NCBI GenBank assembly: GCA_030615025.1 | Contig: JAUXAB010000012.1 | Coordinates: forward strand, 1-64,000 | DNA from: Phycisphaerae bacterium | GTDB taxonomy: Bacteria > Planctomycetota > Phycisphaerae > Sedimentisphaerales > Anaerobacaceae | Reading direction: 5' to 3' | Length of the DNA: 64,000 bases | In this document: positions 32,945 to 41,518 of the stretch, in pieces | How positions within the stretch are numbered: position 1 is the first letter of the stretch | How the letters are laid out: every line of letters begins with the position of its first letter | Notes under the pieces: model-generated | Seen by the model: only the letters and a program-made list of their open reading frames with translations | Databases searched by the model: none | Told to the model about the DNA's origin: nothing | Program-made: the position numbers and the translations under genes

Positions 32945-33406
32945 TTAATGCATTTTGTGTTTAGAATGATATTCTACAGGTTTTGGCTTCACCTTGGCCA
33001 ATTTGGCATCCTTTTCAGCATCTGTAAGCTTGTCCCACTGTATAGGACATCCACCACAACAGAATGCAATTTTTTGGTTTTTGTAGTCGCGTATAAGGTT
33101 TTTGGCAACCTTGTCTGGATTGATAAGTGATCCCATAATAGGACAGCGAACATTAGCGAACTTAGGTTTTACATGTTTACCTATGCTTTTTTTAATCGTG
33201 GCAAGCATCTTTTGAGCCTTATGTAGTTCTGCTAACGCTATTTCTTTATTACCTGCCTCAACAGCCTTGATGGCCTTGTCTATGGATTGCGATAACATTG
33301 GCAGATGTCCAGAATGTATTTTCTCAAGGCTTAATATTTTGGCTATAACTGGTTTCTTCATATCCATCTTGGGCTTTTGCTCATGGCCTGAACTGGCATA
33401 AGCCAT
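32945..33406 (-). CDS. YHS/TRASH-like metal-binding protein, signal peptide interrupted by TGA
   Basis: 153 residues as an uninterrupted frame. A His/Met/Lys-rich helical region (IHSGHLPMLSQSIDKAIKAV) precedes a YHS-like segment: VRCPIMGSLINPDKVAKNLI, then FCCGGCPIQWDKLTDAEKDA, whose cysteines probably bind a soft metal. Upstream in the same frame lies ATG 33476-33478 with GGAG eight bases before it, encoding MNKTR-stop-AAFVSIISIVAIGTATF, an excellent signal peptide broken only by TGA at 33461-33463. The native protein is probably exported and starts at 33478. Mutation, sequencing error or readthrough cannot be distinguished. The 3' end adjoins the sigma gene. Confidence 0.7.
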   Translation of the reverse strand: MAYASSGHEQKPKMDMKKPVIAKILSLEKIHSGHLPMLSQSIDKAIKAVEAGNKEIALAELHKAQKMLATIKKSIGKHVKPKFANVRCPIMGSLINPDKVAKNLIRDYKNQKIAFCCGGCPIQWDKLTDAEKDAKLAKVKPKPVEYHSKHKMH

Positions 33407-33659
33407 AGGAAAGGTTGCTGTACCTATTGCAACAATACTGATAATACTTACGAATGCTGCTCATCTTGTTTTGTTCATTTTCAGTTCTCCTGATTAATTT
33501 TCACTTACCTTAAGCAATTGGAGACGGTACACCCCGTCACACCAACCATAACGATTCAACAAGCTTAAAAGTTCCATAAAAATATATTCTTTCAAAAAAA
33601 TGAGTTATCGATAATTTAGCTTCTAATAAATCGCACATTAAACATTATTCTGAAATTTT

Positions 33660-33845
33660 TTACGGTATCTTCTGTAGCCATTGTCCATCACAATTATCTT
33701 TCCCACACTCATACCACACGAACAAAACCCCATTTTCATTACATCGTTCCACTTCCTTCATTTCCTCATCACATTCCGGACAGAATCTTTTGTTCTTAAC
33801 ATGCTTTATTTTTGTGGCTATGCCATTCATAAAATCAGTGTCCAT
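33660..33845 (-). CDS. small zinc-ribbon-like protein
   Basis: 61 residues: basic N terminus (MNGIATKIKHVKNKR), then FCPECDEEMKEVERCNENG and YECGKDNCDGQWLQ. The CxxC pair plus a second C-x4-C pair would chelate one zinc ion. ATG 33845 has AAGGGG seven bases upstream; an in-frame start at 33866 is possible. Cytoplasmic. No named family recognised; it stands between two metal-associated gene groups. Confidence 0.6.
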   Translation of the reverse strand: MDTDFMNGIATKIKHVKNKRFCPECDEEMKEVERCNENGVLFVWYECGKDNCDGQWLQKIP

Positions 33846-34017
33846 ATACAATACCCCTTCTGCCAATTTTTTCTGTTTTCCAATTCTCGTCCTAACTATT
33901 TATTTTTTTATTCCTGACAAAATGTTTAAGGTTACAAATCCATGTTAAGTTCTTGTTTTTATACTAAACGAAATAACACGCTCTCAAGTTCCATAAAAAT
34001 AGTTGCAATAAAATATT

Positions 34018-34800
34018 TTATGGAACAGGTACAAGTTGCGTTAATAGTTCTGTCAGATGCGAATCTGGACCTTTTCCTACGGCACAGTAAGAATATTGCC
34101 CTATACGAATTATGACCAATTTATGCTCGGCAAAGGAACTACTCCAAAAGACACGATCACCTATTCGAAATTTTCGTTCCATGCCCAGAGCTTGCGGCCT
34201 TTCTCTCACTATTACAATAGACATCATCCCCTGCGGAGTTTCTAGGACATAGCTACCCACTATTTGACCCCTGAAGCGGCATAGGCAACATCCTCGTAAA
34301 GACTGTCCTTGCCCAGAACGAAGTATAATGGGACTAACACCCAGTCTACTCTTAAAGTAGTCAGCTACTTTCTGGGGATCAGTCTGATTGTAAAATTCGT
34401 GCTTTGCTGAAAGATTATCATTATGAATTTTGACTAACTCCGCTTTTGCCGCGACTGCAGCCGAAGGTTCTGCCAGGAAAAAAACAAGCGGTATCGCAAT
34501 AATCAACACAGCAGCTGCAGAGGCTAAGCTGAGCCACCTTCGACGCTGGAAAAGTACGTTCAATAGGTGTCTTTCACCAGTATGTTTCACACGCATTGAA
34601 CTGACATTTAACTTCCTGCGAATCCGTTCTGCAAGTCCCTCTGTGGGCTTGACCGTCGCAAAGGCTAAACGAAGTCGGGAAGCTAAATCCTGTTTCTCAG
34701 ACAGTCGATCTCTGCACTCAATGCAATCCTTCAGATGGGCAAATCTGACGTCTTTGCCCTGCATCAGGTCTTCAAATTGTTCATCGGTAAGGTGAATCAT
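34018..34800 (-). CDS. ZAS-type anti-sigma factor paralogue without adjacent sigma gene
   Basis: 260 residues, clearly homologous along its length to 31640-32428: MIHLTDEQFEDLMQG start, HLKDCIEC zinc motif (H-x3-C-x2-C), membrane helix SLASAAAVLIIAIPLVFFLA, and outer domain with RGCCLCRFRGQIVGSYVLET and IGQYSYCAVG. An extra cysteine gives CCLC. No sigma gene lies upstream on this strand (34801-34921 is empty), so it either controls the sigma factor at 32425 as a second sensor or is an orphan left by gene loss. Confidence 0.78.
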   Translation of the reverse strand: MIHLTDEQFEDLMQGKDVRFAHLKDCIECRDRLSEKQDLASRLRLAFATVKPTEGLAERIRRKLNVSSMRVKHTGERHLLNVLFQRRRWLSLASAAAVLIIAIPLVFFLAEPSAAVAAKAELVKIHNDNLSAKHEFYNQTDPQKVADYFKSRLGVSPIILRSGQGQSLRGCCLCRFRGQIVGSYVLETPQGMMSIVIVRERPQALGMERKFRIGDRVFWSSSFAEHKLVIIRIGQYSYCAVGKGPDSHLTELLTQLVPVP

Positions 34801-34921
34801 CTCTTATTTCCTGTAAGTTCTACTAATAGGACAAAAGACTCTTTTTTAATGCTGCTTGCGTCTAAATTGTTCCATCTTCCATCTTTTTAACGCTTCCATA
34901 TAATACAGCCTGTAAGTTGGT

Positions 34922-35284
34922 TTAATCCTGCATAGCTTCGACAGGCATGATAATAGTATCAGCCATGCACATTTCTTTGAAGTGTTCGAGCGCTCTGCGG
35001 ACAGAACCGCTCATACCAACGATTACCTGTATCCCAACACTACCCAGGGACTTCAATATGCTGGAATTGCAATTGCCTGCAAAGACTATCGCAACATTTT
35101 CTTCCGATAATTGCATTGCGAACAGTTTCCCCGCAGCAGGACCGCTAAGTAGTAAAAGTGGATTCGTCACCGCTTTGTACTCCATCGTATTAAAATCGAT
35201 AATCAGTAGGTATTTACTGCGGTGAAACTGAACTCCTACACATGCATCAAGAGTAGGCAGTGTTGATGGAATTGCTATTTTCAT
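34922..35284 (-). CDS. NifX/NafY-type (dinitrogenase iron-molybdenum cofactor) domain protein
   Basis: 120-residue single-domain protein of the NifB-C/NifX family (PF02579 type), which binds Fe-S or FeMo-cofactor intermediates; many members serve unrelated redox roles. Visible landmarks are MKIAIPSTLPTLDACVGVQF, HRSKYLLIIDFNT, a buried VAIVFAGNCNSSILKSLGSV and GIQVIVGMSGSVRRALEHFK. No nitrogenase genes occur in the window, so nitrogen fixation should not be inferred. ATG 35284 has GGAG eight bases upstream. Confidence 0.82.
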   Translation of the reverse strand: MKIAIPSTLPTLDACVGVQFHRSKYLLIIDFNTMEYKAVTNPLLLLSGPAAGKLFAMQLSEENVAIVFAGNCNSSILKSLGSVGIQVIVGMSGSVRRALEHFKEMCMADTIIMPVEAMQD

Positions 35285-35497
35285 GGTATATTCTCCATTG
35301 CAATAAAATGGACATTAGCCGCACCAAACTCAGCATAAAAACCGCTTATCTTTATTTTATTAAACGGATTTACCTGGCATATCGTTCCCTTACTTATAAT
35401 TTTTGTGAAAAATTGTTTCTTATTCGCGGATTTACTTTTAACAACAGCGTCCTAATATAGCTCCAGGGTTGATATTAAGACAATTCCCAAGCAGCTG

Positions 35498-36271
35498 TTA
35501 TCTCCTCTTTGCCACAAATACCAAAGTGCCAAAACCGAGCAAAAGAATCGTTGCTGGCTCAGGTATAGCGGCCGGAGATGTATCCCCCTCGGGGCTAATT
35601 GTGACACCGGCTCCATCAAAATACTCAATAGGGTTCCAAAAGTCATAAGGATACCAGGAGCCATAGGAGCACCAGGAGTTATAAAGGTACCCGTAATCGT
35701 CTATGTAGAGGAGCTCATTAAACTTTTCTAATTCCTCAATATCAGTATGATTGAATGATGATGGAATCGCCAAGTGAACGTAATTTGGTGGATAGAAGGG
35801 GTTCGTCTCACGACCCAAACTTGGATAAAGGCTTAGCTGCAGCTCTGAAACAGGTTGACCAGACACCGCCCAATCTTCCACCCAAGTTAAATCTTTGAAT
35901 GCAATACTCGATGGTACAGTGGTTATCACATCGTTATCTTGGCTGGTCCGGGAAGAAAATGCGCTCAGGACATCCAGGCCTGGGTCAAATAACCCTATAC
36001 TCCCTGTTGTGCTCACCACTGGTGTAAAAGCCGTGATGGCAGGCACTTTATCCCATCCCAAAGGCATTATCTCACGCTGAACTGAGGTATCTGAATCGTC
36101 AAGAAATTGTCCGACCGAGAAAGGCAGAGCTATCTGGAGTGCTGGGTATGGTGTTTGCGATACCATTGTTGTCGTTATGGTTGGCTCTATAAGCCCTGCC
36201 TGTATGTTAGTTGCCATTGACACTGAAATGATTGTGATGATTACAAGTTTTAATTTTTTCTGAGTTGCCAT
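35498..36271 (-). CDS. PEP-CTERM-sorted secreted protein, function unknown
   Basis: 257 residues. Signal peptide VIITIISVSMATNIQAG at the start. The end carries a PEP-CTERM sorting signal: IPEPATILLLGFGTLVFVAK then RR (motif, hydrophobic helix, basic stop). It is processed by an exosortase in bacteria with exopolysaccharide. The intervening region has no recognised domain and is rich in aromatic/Gly/Tyr segments (WCSYGSWYPYDFW). ATG 36271 follows AAGGTGG. Divergent from the YHS gene; the 294-bp gap between them is otherwise empty. Confidence 0.82.
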   Translation of the reverse strand: MATQKKLKLVIITIISVSMATNIQAGLIEPTITTTMVSQTPYPALQIALPFSVGQFLDDSDTSVQREIMPLGWDKVPAITAFTPVVSTTGSIGLFDPGLDVLSAFSSRTSQDNDVITTVPSSIAFKDLTWVEDWAVSGQPVSELQLSLYPSLGRETNPFYPPNYVHLAIPSSFNHTDIEELEKFNELLYIDDYGYLYNSWCSYGSWYPYDFWNPIEYFDGAGVTISPEGDTSPAAIPEPATILLLGFGTLVFVAKRR

Positions 36272-36565
36272 TTTGCCACCTTTCAGTATAAGTTCTGTTA
36301 TCAGTTTCGTATCTGCACTTATACGTTAGCTTTTCAAAGCAACCCTTCACTCTATTAATCTAAACGTTTCATCCGATAAATTCGTTCCAGGATTCTCAAA
36401 AACGCACGAAGTGCCGGAACAGCAAAGTAAACTCACTACAAAAACCCTAAGTTATTACAATTTACTGCAGCATCTGAAAAAAAATTTGTTTCTGGGAACC
36501 ATATGGAGTTCTAAATCGTTTAGAACAATAAAAGCAAGTTATAGTTCCTAATAGGAGTTACCAAG

Positions 36566-36838
36566 ATGAACCACAGCAATTTTAACCACACAGGCAAAGA
36601 CCCTGTATGTGGGGCAACCATCAGCAAGTCAACCGCAACAGTCGCTTACCGCTACAAGGGTAGAATCCTCTACTTTTGCTCAGCGCGGTGTCTCAGTAAA
36701 TTCTCAAAAAAACCACAGCATTATCTCGATCTCGCAAGAAACCACCACCGAAGGCTTCCCCCACGTATGAAGCTACGAATCAATGGTATGAAAGGTTTCC
36801 ATCCCTATAGTGCAAGTGTTGCTTCGCAGCTACGCTGA
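36566..36838 (+). CDS. YHS-domain metal-binding protein
   Basis: 90 residues. KDPVCGATISKSTATVAYRY, KGRILYFCSARCLSKF and SKKPQHYL form a complete YHS domain, a small Cys-containing fold found free or attached to copper-translocating P-type ATPases and thought to bind Cu or Zn. The C-terminal 40 residues after the domain are basic and low in structure. AGGAG eight bases before ATG 36566. Downstream lies a fragment of the anti-sigma family, suggesting that metal-domain and anti-sigma genes were once adjacent here too. Confidence 0.85.
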   Translation: MNHSNFNHTGKDPVCGATISKSTATVAYRYKGRILYFCSARCLSKFSKKPQHYLDLARNHHRRLPPRMKLRINGMKGFHPYSASVASQLR

Positions 36839-36860
36839 ACTGGGCACTACCGAGAAGCGT

Positions 36861-36965
36861 CAAATACTGGTTGTAGTCGTCTGCCTTGGAGATTATTCAT
36901 ATTGGGCGGTGGGCAAGATATCATATAATTATCTCACAGAACTGTTTACTCAATTCATACGTGAA
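36861..36965 (+). pseudogene. C-terminal fragment of the ZAS anti-sigma family
   Basis: Reads QILVVVVCLGDYSYWAVGKI then SYNYLTELFTQFI, matching the ends of the two intact anti-sigma proteins (VTVRLGDYSYCAVGEISHEY and LTELLSRLM). The Cys of SYC is Trp here. The N-terminal four fifths are missing and the frame runs on into unrelated sequence to 37154. A third, decayed family member on the opposite strand. Confidence 0.7.
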
Positions 36966-37159
36966 GATTGGGCACAAAAAATTTACCACATAGAGTTTTT
37001 GTGGAACCTGCGCAGCAGGTCATCCGTTTATATCAGCGAAAGAGTGATTATATTCCTGCTATGCATGGTCTTGCAAAACAATCTGAAAAATGTAAGGAGA
37101 ATTAAAATATCCAAAAGAAAAATAATTCTTACAGGGATTATTATGTTAACTTGATAATT

Positions 37160-37234
37160 CCCTGTGGCTTGCCACAGGGTGAAAACAAGTATATTTCCTT
37201 ATTGAAGTTAGATACCCTGCGGCTTGCCGCAGGG
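37160..37234. repeat. two 20-nt hairpins with a compensatory change
   Basis: CCCTGTGGCTTGCCACAGGG (37160-37179) and CCCTGCGGCTTGCCGCAGGG (37215-37234), 35 bp apart. The T-A pair of one is C-G in the other, keeping the stem. REP-like units in a 550-bp gap upstream of the nucleoside hydrolase; the rest of the gap (36966-37388) shows no gene. Confidence 0.75.
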
Positions 37235-37388
37235 AGATTCATTGTAGGACAAGAGCTGGCCCCATTCAGATTGCCACTAAAGAGTACTTTTTAGAATTGG
37301 CCGTTAACGTTATCAACTATGATACGCACTTCATTGCCCTCCATTGGCATATGAGGCACAGATCAACAAAATTCAAAAGGAGCAACAC

Positions 37389-38333
37389 ATGAAAAAGATA
37401 TTTTCTTATATGCTGATGACGGTCTTGAGCACGGCTGTTTTTGCACAGACTAAGGTCATTCTTGATACTGACATTGGATCAGATTGCGATGACGCGGGAG
37501 CTATGGCGGTTCTACACAAACTTGCTGATAAGGGCGAAGTCAAAATATTAGGGATCATTTATAGTTCAGGAAAAAACAAGTTTGGGATAGGCGTATGTGA
37601 TGCAATTAATACGTATTACGGCAGAGGCGATTTGCCTCTCGGCCAAAACCTCAACGATGACGTTGGAGATCCCAGGGACTTTTTTTCAAAACAAATAGCA
37701 ACAGATACGGCAACGTATCATCATGATGTAATCAACTCTGCGATGGACTTGGTTTCTGCCTATAAAATGATGCTCGAAAAAGAGCAGGATGCCAGTGTTA
37801 CGATCATAACAATCGGACACCCCATTGGATTGGTCCACTTATTGAGAGATGACGAAGGTGTTCGCCTGGTCAAAAGCAGAGTAAGTCGATGGGTTGCCAT
37901 GGGAGGTTCCGGCTGGAATTTCAGCAAGAATGGAATGGCTGAATACATGCCCGAGCTTTTGAAAAACTGGCCTTGTAAATTGTATCTGTCAAGCCATGGG
38001 GCAAAAGTTGTTACTGGTAACATTAAGTTGCCGAATACACCAAAGAATAATCCTGTCCGCACAGCATATGAATCATTCATTTGGAATTGTTTGGAGAAAG
38101 GGAGGCCAAGCTGGGATCAAATTGCCTTATTGTTTGCCGCACGCCCTCAATACTTCAAGATCGACAGTCATGGGTCCGTGGAGCAAACGGAAAACAAGAG
38201 CGTACGTTGGAACAATAAAAAAAACAATCCCAAACACCACAGAGTACTCCCGAAAATCTCAGATGCCCAGATGCGAGGTATCATCGAAGATTTAATGTCG
38301 GAGCAGCCTGGCAGCACCGGACTGACCGGATAA
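37389..38333 (+). CDS. secreted nucleoside hydrolase family protein
   Basis: 314 residues. Signal peptide YMLMTVLSTAVFAQ, then the nucleoside hydrolase signature VILDTDIGSDCDDAGAMAVL, whose aspartates coordinate Ca2+ and activate water for cleavage of the N-glycosidic bond. ITIGHPIGLVHLLRD corresponds to the second active-site strand, and the C-terminal half is more divergent. AGGAG lies six bases before ATG 37389. Export suggests scavenging of external nucleosides, fitting the nucleoside-permease-like protein at 44492; some planctomycete members may act on other glycosides. Confidence 0.82.
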   Translation: MKKIFSYMLMTVLSTAVFAQTKVILDTDIGSDCDDAGAMAVLHKLADKGEVKILGIIYSSGKNKFGIGVCDAINTYYGRGDLPLGQNLNDDVGDPRDFFSKQIATDTATYHHDVINSAMDLVSAYKMMLEKEQDASVTIITIGHPIGLVHLLRDDEGVRLVKSRVSRWVAMGGSGWNFSKNGMAEYMPELLKNWPCKLYLSSHGAKVVTGNIKLPNTPKNNPVRTAYESFIWNCLEKGRPSWDQIALLFAARPQYFKIDSHGSVEQTENKSVRWNNKKNNPKHHRVLPKISDAQMRGIIEDLMSEQPGSTGLTG

Positions 38334-38533
38334 TGGAAGCGATTTGAGGTTGCCTATTGCAATTCTTCTTACGGTGGCAATCCTTTCATCCATGGCCCCT
38401 CACCACATCGCAATCTACCCCCCTCGACTCTGTTAAGCAGAAGCATAAGAACACAAATACTGTAGCGGCGATGACTAACTTGCAGGTGTTCATTTGTAAC
38501 TTATCCCCTTGAAAGGACGTTCAGTGAATAATC

Positions 38534-39814
38534 TCACATGTGCCATGGACTTCGCATGGGCCGAGACAACAGACTGTTGGCCTCTATGTTTCCAGTAAAT
38601 CGCTCTGCAACCGGGTCCCATGTCAGTTCTTGCCTGAGTTCGTAGGCCATGTTACCCAGATGGCATACGGTTGCCGACCGTGCCCCTATTTCGACGTCCG
38701 CCACACACTTCTTTCGAGTGCGGATGCAGTCCAGCCAGTTGCCGTGATGGTTGTTACTCTTGTACAAACGGATATCAGCAGGTCCAATTGGTTCCCTGGC
38801 GATAGATTCCGGTTTTGTCCAGAATCCATCCCTGCCTACATAGAGCACTCCGTCGCTGCCATGGAATGTTAATCCCAGCGAATTCCCGCCTACATGATTC
38901 ATGTTGACTCCATTAGCATACCTGAAACTTACCCGCTGTCGCTGGTTACCATCAGGCGGATATATCCTTGTGGGCCCCGATTCGTCCGTACCCAAACCCC
39001 ATTGTGCGATGTCGAAATGATGGGCGCCCATATCTGCAAAGCCGCCGCCGCAAAACTCCCTATAGGGTCTCCAACTGACCGCTGCCAACTTCGAATGATA
39101 CGGTCGCCAAAGCACTGGCCCCAGCCACATATCCCAGTCAAAATAATCCGGTTTTGGCTCTGGAGGTAGATCACAAGGTTTTGGTGGCCCTCCTGTTGAC
39201 ACATCAATAGATATGACTTTCCCTATCCGTCCATTCCGAACCAGTTCACATGCCTGCCGAAATGAGCCAAACACGTTTGAGCGCTGCTGACTGCCAGCTT
39301 GAAACACTCGATTGTAACGCCTCACTGCGTCGACTACCGCCCTTGCCTCGCGGATTGTCAAAGTCATTGGCTTCTCGCAATATATGTCTTTGCCGGCCTG
39401 AGCAGCACGAATCGATATAAGTGCATGCCAATGATCGGGTGTAGCGATCACTACTGCATCCATATCCTTGCGCATCAGCATTTCTCGAAAATCGCGATAG
39501 ACGGCGCAACCCCGGTAGTTGGCCTTGCCATAGCGTTCACTATATGTCGTTTCGATCCTCTGGCGGACCTCTTCCAGCTTCCGGCCGTTGACATCACAAG
39601 CCGCGACATACCGGACATCTTTCCGACCCAACAGGGTTCCCAGATGGCTGCCACCAATCCAGCCGAAACCTACTTGGCCAATTGTTATTTGGTTGCTTGG
39701 CCGTGTCGCACTGTTTGCGCCCAAAACGCCGGACCCAATGATGGTTGGCACACTCACTGCTGCGGCCCCAAGGGTCCCGCGTCGAAGGAATGTGCGACGT
39801 GTTATCCTTTCCAT
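38534..39814 (-). CDS. Gfo/Idh/MocA family oxidoreductase with Tat signal
   Basis: 426 residues. Twin-arginine leader RRTFLRRGTLGAAAVSVPTI, Rossmann motif IGQVGFGWIGGSHLGTLL, dinucleotide/catalytic motif DIYCEKPMTLTIREAR, and the planctomycete subgroup features TPDHWHALISI, WDMWLGP, GGGFADMGAHHFDIAQWGLG and closing SRPMRSPWHM. These enzymes oxidise or reduce sugars and glycosides with NAD(P), often in glycoside cleavage by a redox route, and are exported folded. ATG 39814 has AGGAGGT. Adjacent to the GH10 gene on the same strand, so a shared substrate is plausible. Confidence 0.9.
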   Translation of the reverse strand: MERITRRTFLRRGTLGAAAVSVPTIIGSGVLGANSATRPSNQITIGQVGFGWIGGSHLGTLLGRKDVRYVAACDVNGRKLEEVRQRIETTYSERYGKANYRGCAVYRDFREMLMRKDMDAVVIATPDHWHALISIRAAQAGKDIYCEKPMTLTIREARAVVDAVRRYNRVFQAGSQQRSNVFGSFRQACELVRNGRIGKVISIDVSTGGPPKPCDLPPEPKPDYFDWDMWLGPVLWRPYHSKLAAVSWRPYREFCGGGFADMGAHHFDIAQWGLGTDESGPTRIYPPDGNQRQRVSFRYANGVNMNHVGGNSLGLTFHGSDGVLYVGRDGFWTKPESIAREPIGPADIRLYKSNNHHGNWLDCIRTRKKCVADVEIGARSATVCHLGNMAYELRQELTWDPVAERFTGNIEANSLLSRPMRSPWHM

Positions 39815-39871
39815 AATCTCTGACCTCCTAAGATGCATGATGGCTTGGTTTACAGCGAAAGCCAGTATGGT

Positions 39872-41224
39872 TCAGTTGCCTTCAACGGTGAATTCCCATT
39901 TGTTCGATTGCCCTCTTTGCAGAACTTCACTGAAAGATCGCATCCTGCCGTCTGTGGTCTTGAGCGTAACAGTGTACTTGCCGTAGAAGCCACGGAATGC
40001 GATGGTCCCACTTTCATCGGTCCGCGTATTCACTTTTGTCTTCCATTCCTCATGGACCAATTTCCTGAGGCGGTTGTACACAGGCTTGGGCTCGTACTCC
40101 TTTGTGAGCAGCCCTCCACCCGGCAGCCATATTCGGCGATCACTGAGCCCCCACCAGTTGATCGACGTTACTGCAGGGTGGCCAAAGCTGAGCCTGAAGA
40201 ACTGCTCGGCAAAGTCCGCCTGGGCTTGCCGTGTCCATTTGCCTTTCCTCCAGCTACCCGTGATGTTCTTGTCGCTGGATTGGGGTATAAATTCCGTTAT
40301 ATGCAAAGGAAACCCAAGACTGGCCAGATTGTCGAATGTGGCCCAGACTTCTTCAGGCGGATACCAGTGCTCCCTTGGCTCGTGCGATTGGATGCCAAGA
40401 CCCGAAATGGGCGTCTTTCGACGCTTCAACTCCTCCACCAACTGAACGAACCGCGTGCGAACATCCTTCCTGGCGATGGTGTTGAATTCGTTTAGAACAA
40501 GATGCGCTTTGGGATTTGCTTTGCGAGCTCTCTTGAACGCTTTCTCCACATAGTCGGCAATTTCACTTATAGGTTCCTTGATGTAGTCGCCGGTTCCGAC
40601 GTGAGTCCATGCCCTTGTGTTAACAGGTTCGTTCACCACATCCCATATGTCAATCTTGCCGGTAAATCTGCCCACCTCCCGCTCTACACGACCGAGTAAC
40701 AGTTCTTCTGTCTTGTCAGGGGGATGGCTTTTCAGCCAGTCCGGCACTCCGGACCGGTTCGTCCATACAAGGGGATGGCCTTTCGTTGTGATGCCGTTTG
40801 CCAGGCACCATCGGACGACGCCGAGAGTTTTATCGCGCATCGTCTGTCCCGGATGGGGCTCGTACCGTTTCCAGTAGAAAGGGAATACTGCAAAGTTGAA
40901 TAACTCCTGAAAGCGTTGTTTGTACAACTCGGGTTTGTATGGTTCTTGCTGCCAAACCAGATCGAAGATGATACAACCAAACAGGAATTCATGTTCTGTT
41001 TGTATGACTTCCACCTGAGTGTGTTTTAATGGCTTGCCTTCAGTGGTTTGTAAGCGGATGATAGTGTCCCCCTTGCGATGCCGTTCAATATTTGCTTCCA
41101 CCTTCTTCAGTAGTTCGGCCTCAACAATCCGAACGTCTGTCTCCTGACTATGTGCGACAGCAACAAAAAGAGGAACACTGCACGTGATGATCAAACCATT
41201 CAACCATAACCTTTTATTCATCAT
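39872..41224 (-). CDS. endo-1,4-beta-xylanase-like glycoside hydrolase family 10
   Basis: 450 residues. Signal peptide LIITCSVPLFVAVAHS. The TIM barrel of GH10 shows FGCIIF, FNFAVFPFYWKRYEPHPGQT, the acid/base Glu199 in DVVNEPVN, HLVLNEFN, SGLGIQSHEP and the nucleophile Glu311 in HITEFIP. A beta-sandwich-like tail (GTIAFRGFYGKYTVTLKT) ends it. GH10 enzymes cleave beta-1,4-xylan, but this divergent group is also found on other glycans. Start at 41221 or 41224 (MM). Leads the minus-strand pair with the MocA oxidoreductase. Confidence 0.88.
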   Translation of the reverse strand: MMNKRLWLNGLIITCSVPLFVAVAHSQETDVRIVEAELLKKVEANIERHRKGDTIIRLQTTEGKPLKHTQVEVIQTEHEFLFGCIIFDLVWQQEPYKPELYKQRFQELFNFAVFPFYWKRYEPHPGQTMRDKTLGVVRWCLANGITTKGHPLVWTNRSGVPDWLKSHPPDKTEELLLGRVEREVGRFTGKIDIWDVVNEPVNTRAWTHVGTGDYIKEPISEIADYVEKAFKRARKANPKAHLVLNEFNTIARKDVRTRFVQLVEELKRRKTPISGLGIQSHEPREHWYPPEEVWATFDNLASLGFPLHITEFIPQSSDKNITGSWRKGKWTRQAQADFAEQFFRLSFGHPAVTSINWWGLSDRRIWLPGGGLLTKEYEPKPVYNRLRKLVHEEWKTKVNTRTDESGTIAFRGFYGKYTVTLKTTDGRMRSFSEVLQRGQSNKWEFTVEGN

Positions 41225-41518
41225 GATGCCTCCTTGGCAATTGTGCCCAATTTTTACAAGTAAGGACTCTTCACTGTGCTATTGTGTCTCTTTAGCTCAC
41301 TAAAATACCAAACTTACTTCGACAGTACAATAGGAACAAGGACCATTCTCACTAAAGCGTATTCGGGATCAAGCCAGCCAAAGCGCAACACAAGCAAAAA
41401 GAAAACCGTAGATCAATCCTTGATAGTATGGATACATTATAGTATCGTTTACAAAGCGTCATTGAAAAAGTCGTTTTGTCGGGTCAAAAACATTGTAAAT
41501 CGGAAGGAGTGTCTGAGA

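Noticed and set aside
34922-35284. Evidence for nitrogen fixation
   Set aside because: NifX-type domains are widespread in non-fixers and no nif structural genes are present.
36966-37154. Continuation of the frame beyond the anti-sigma fragment
   Set aside because: After TQFI the residues become random and AT-driven; only the first part is homologous.
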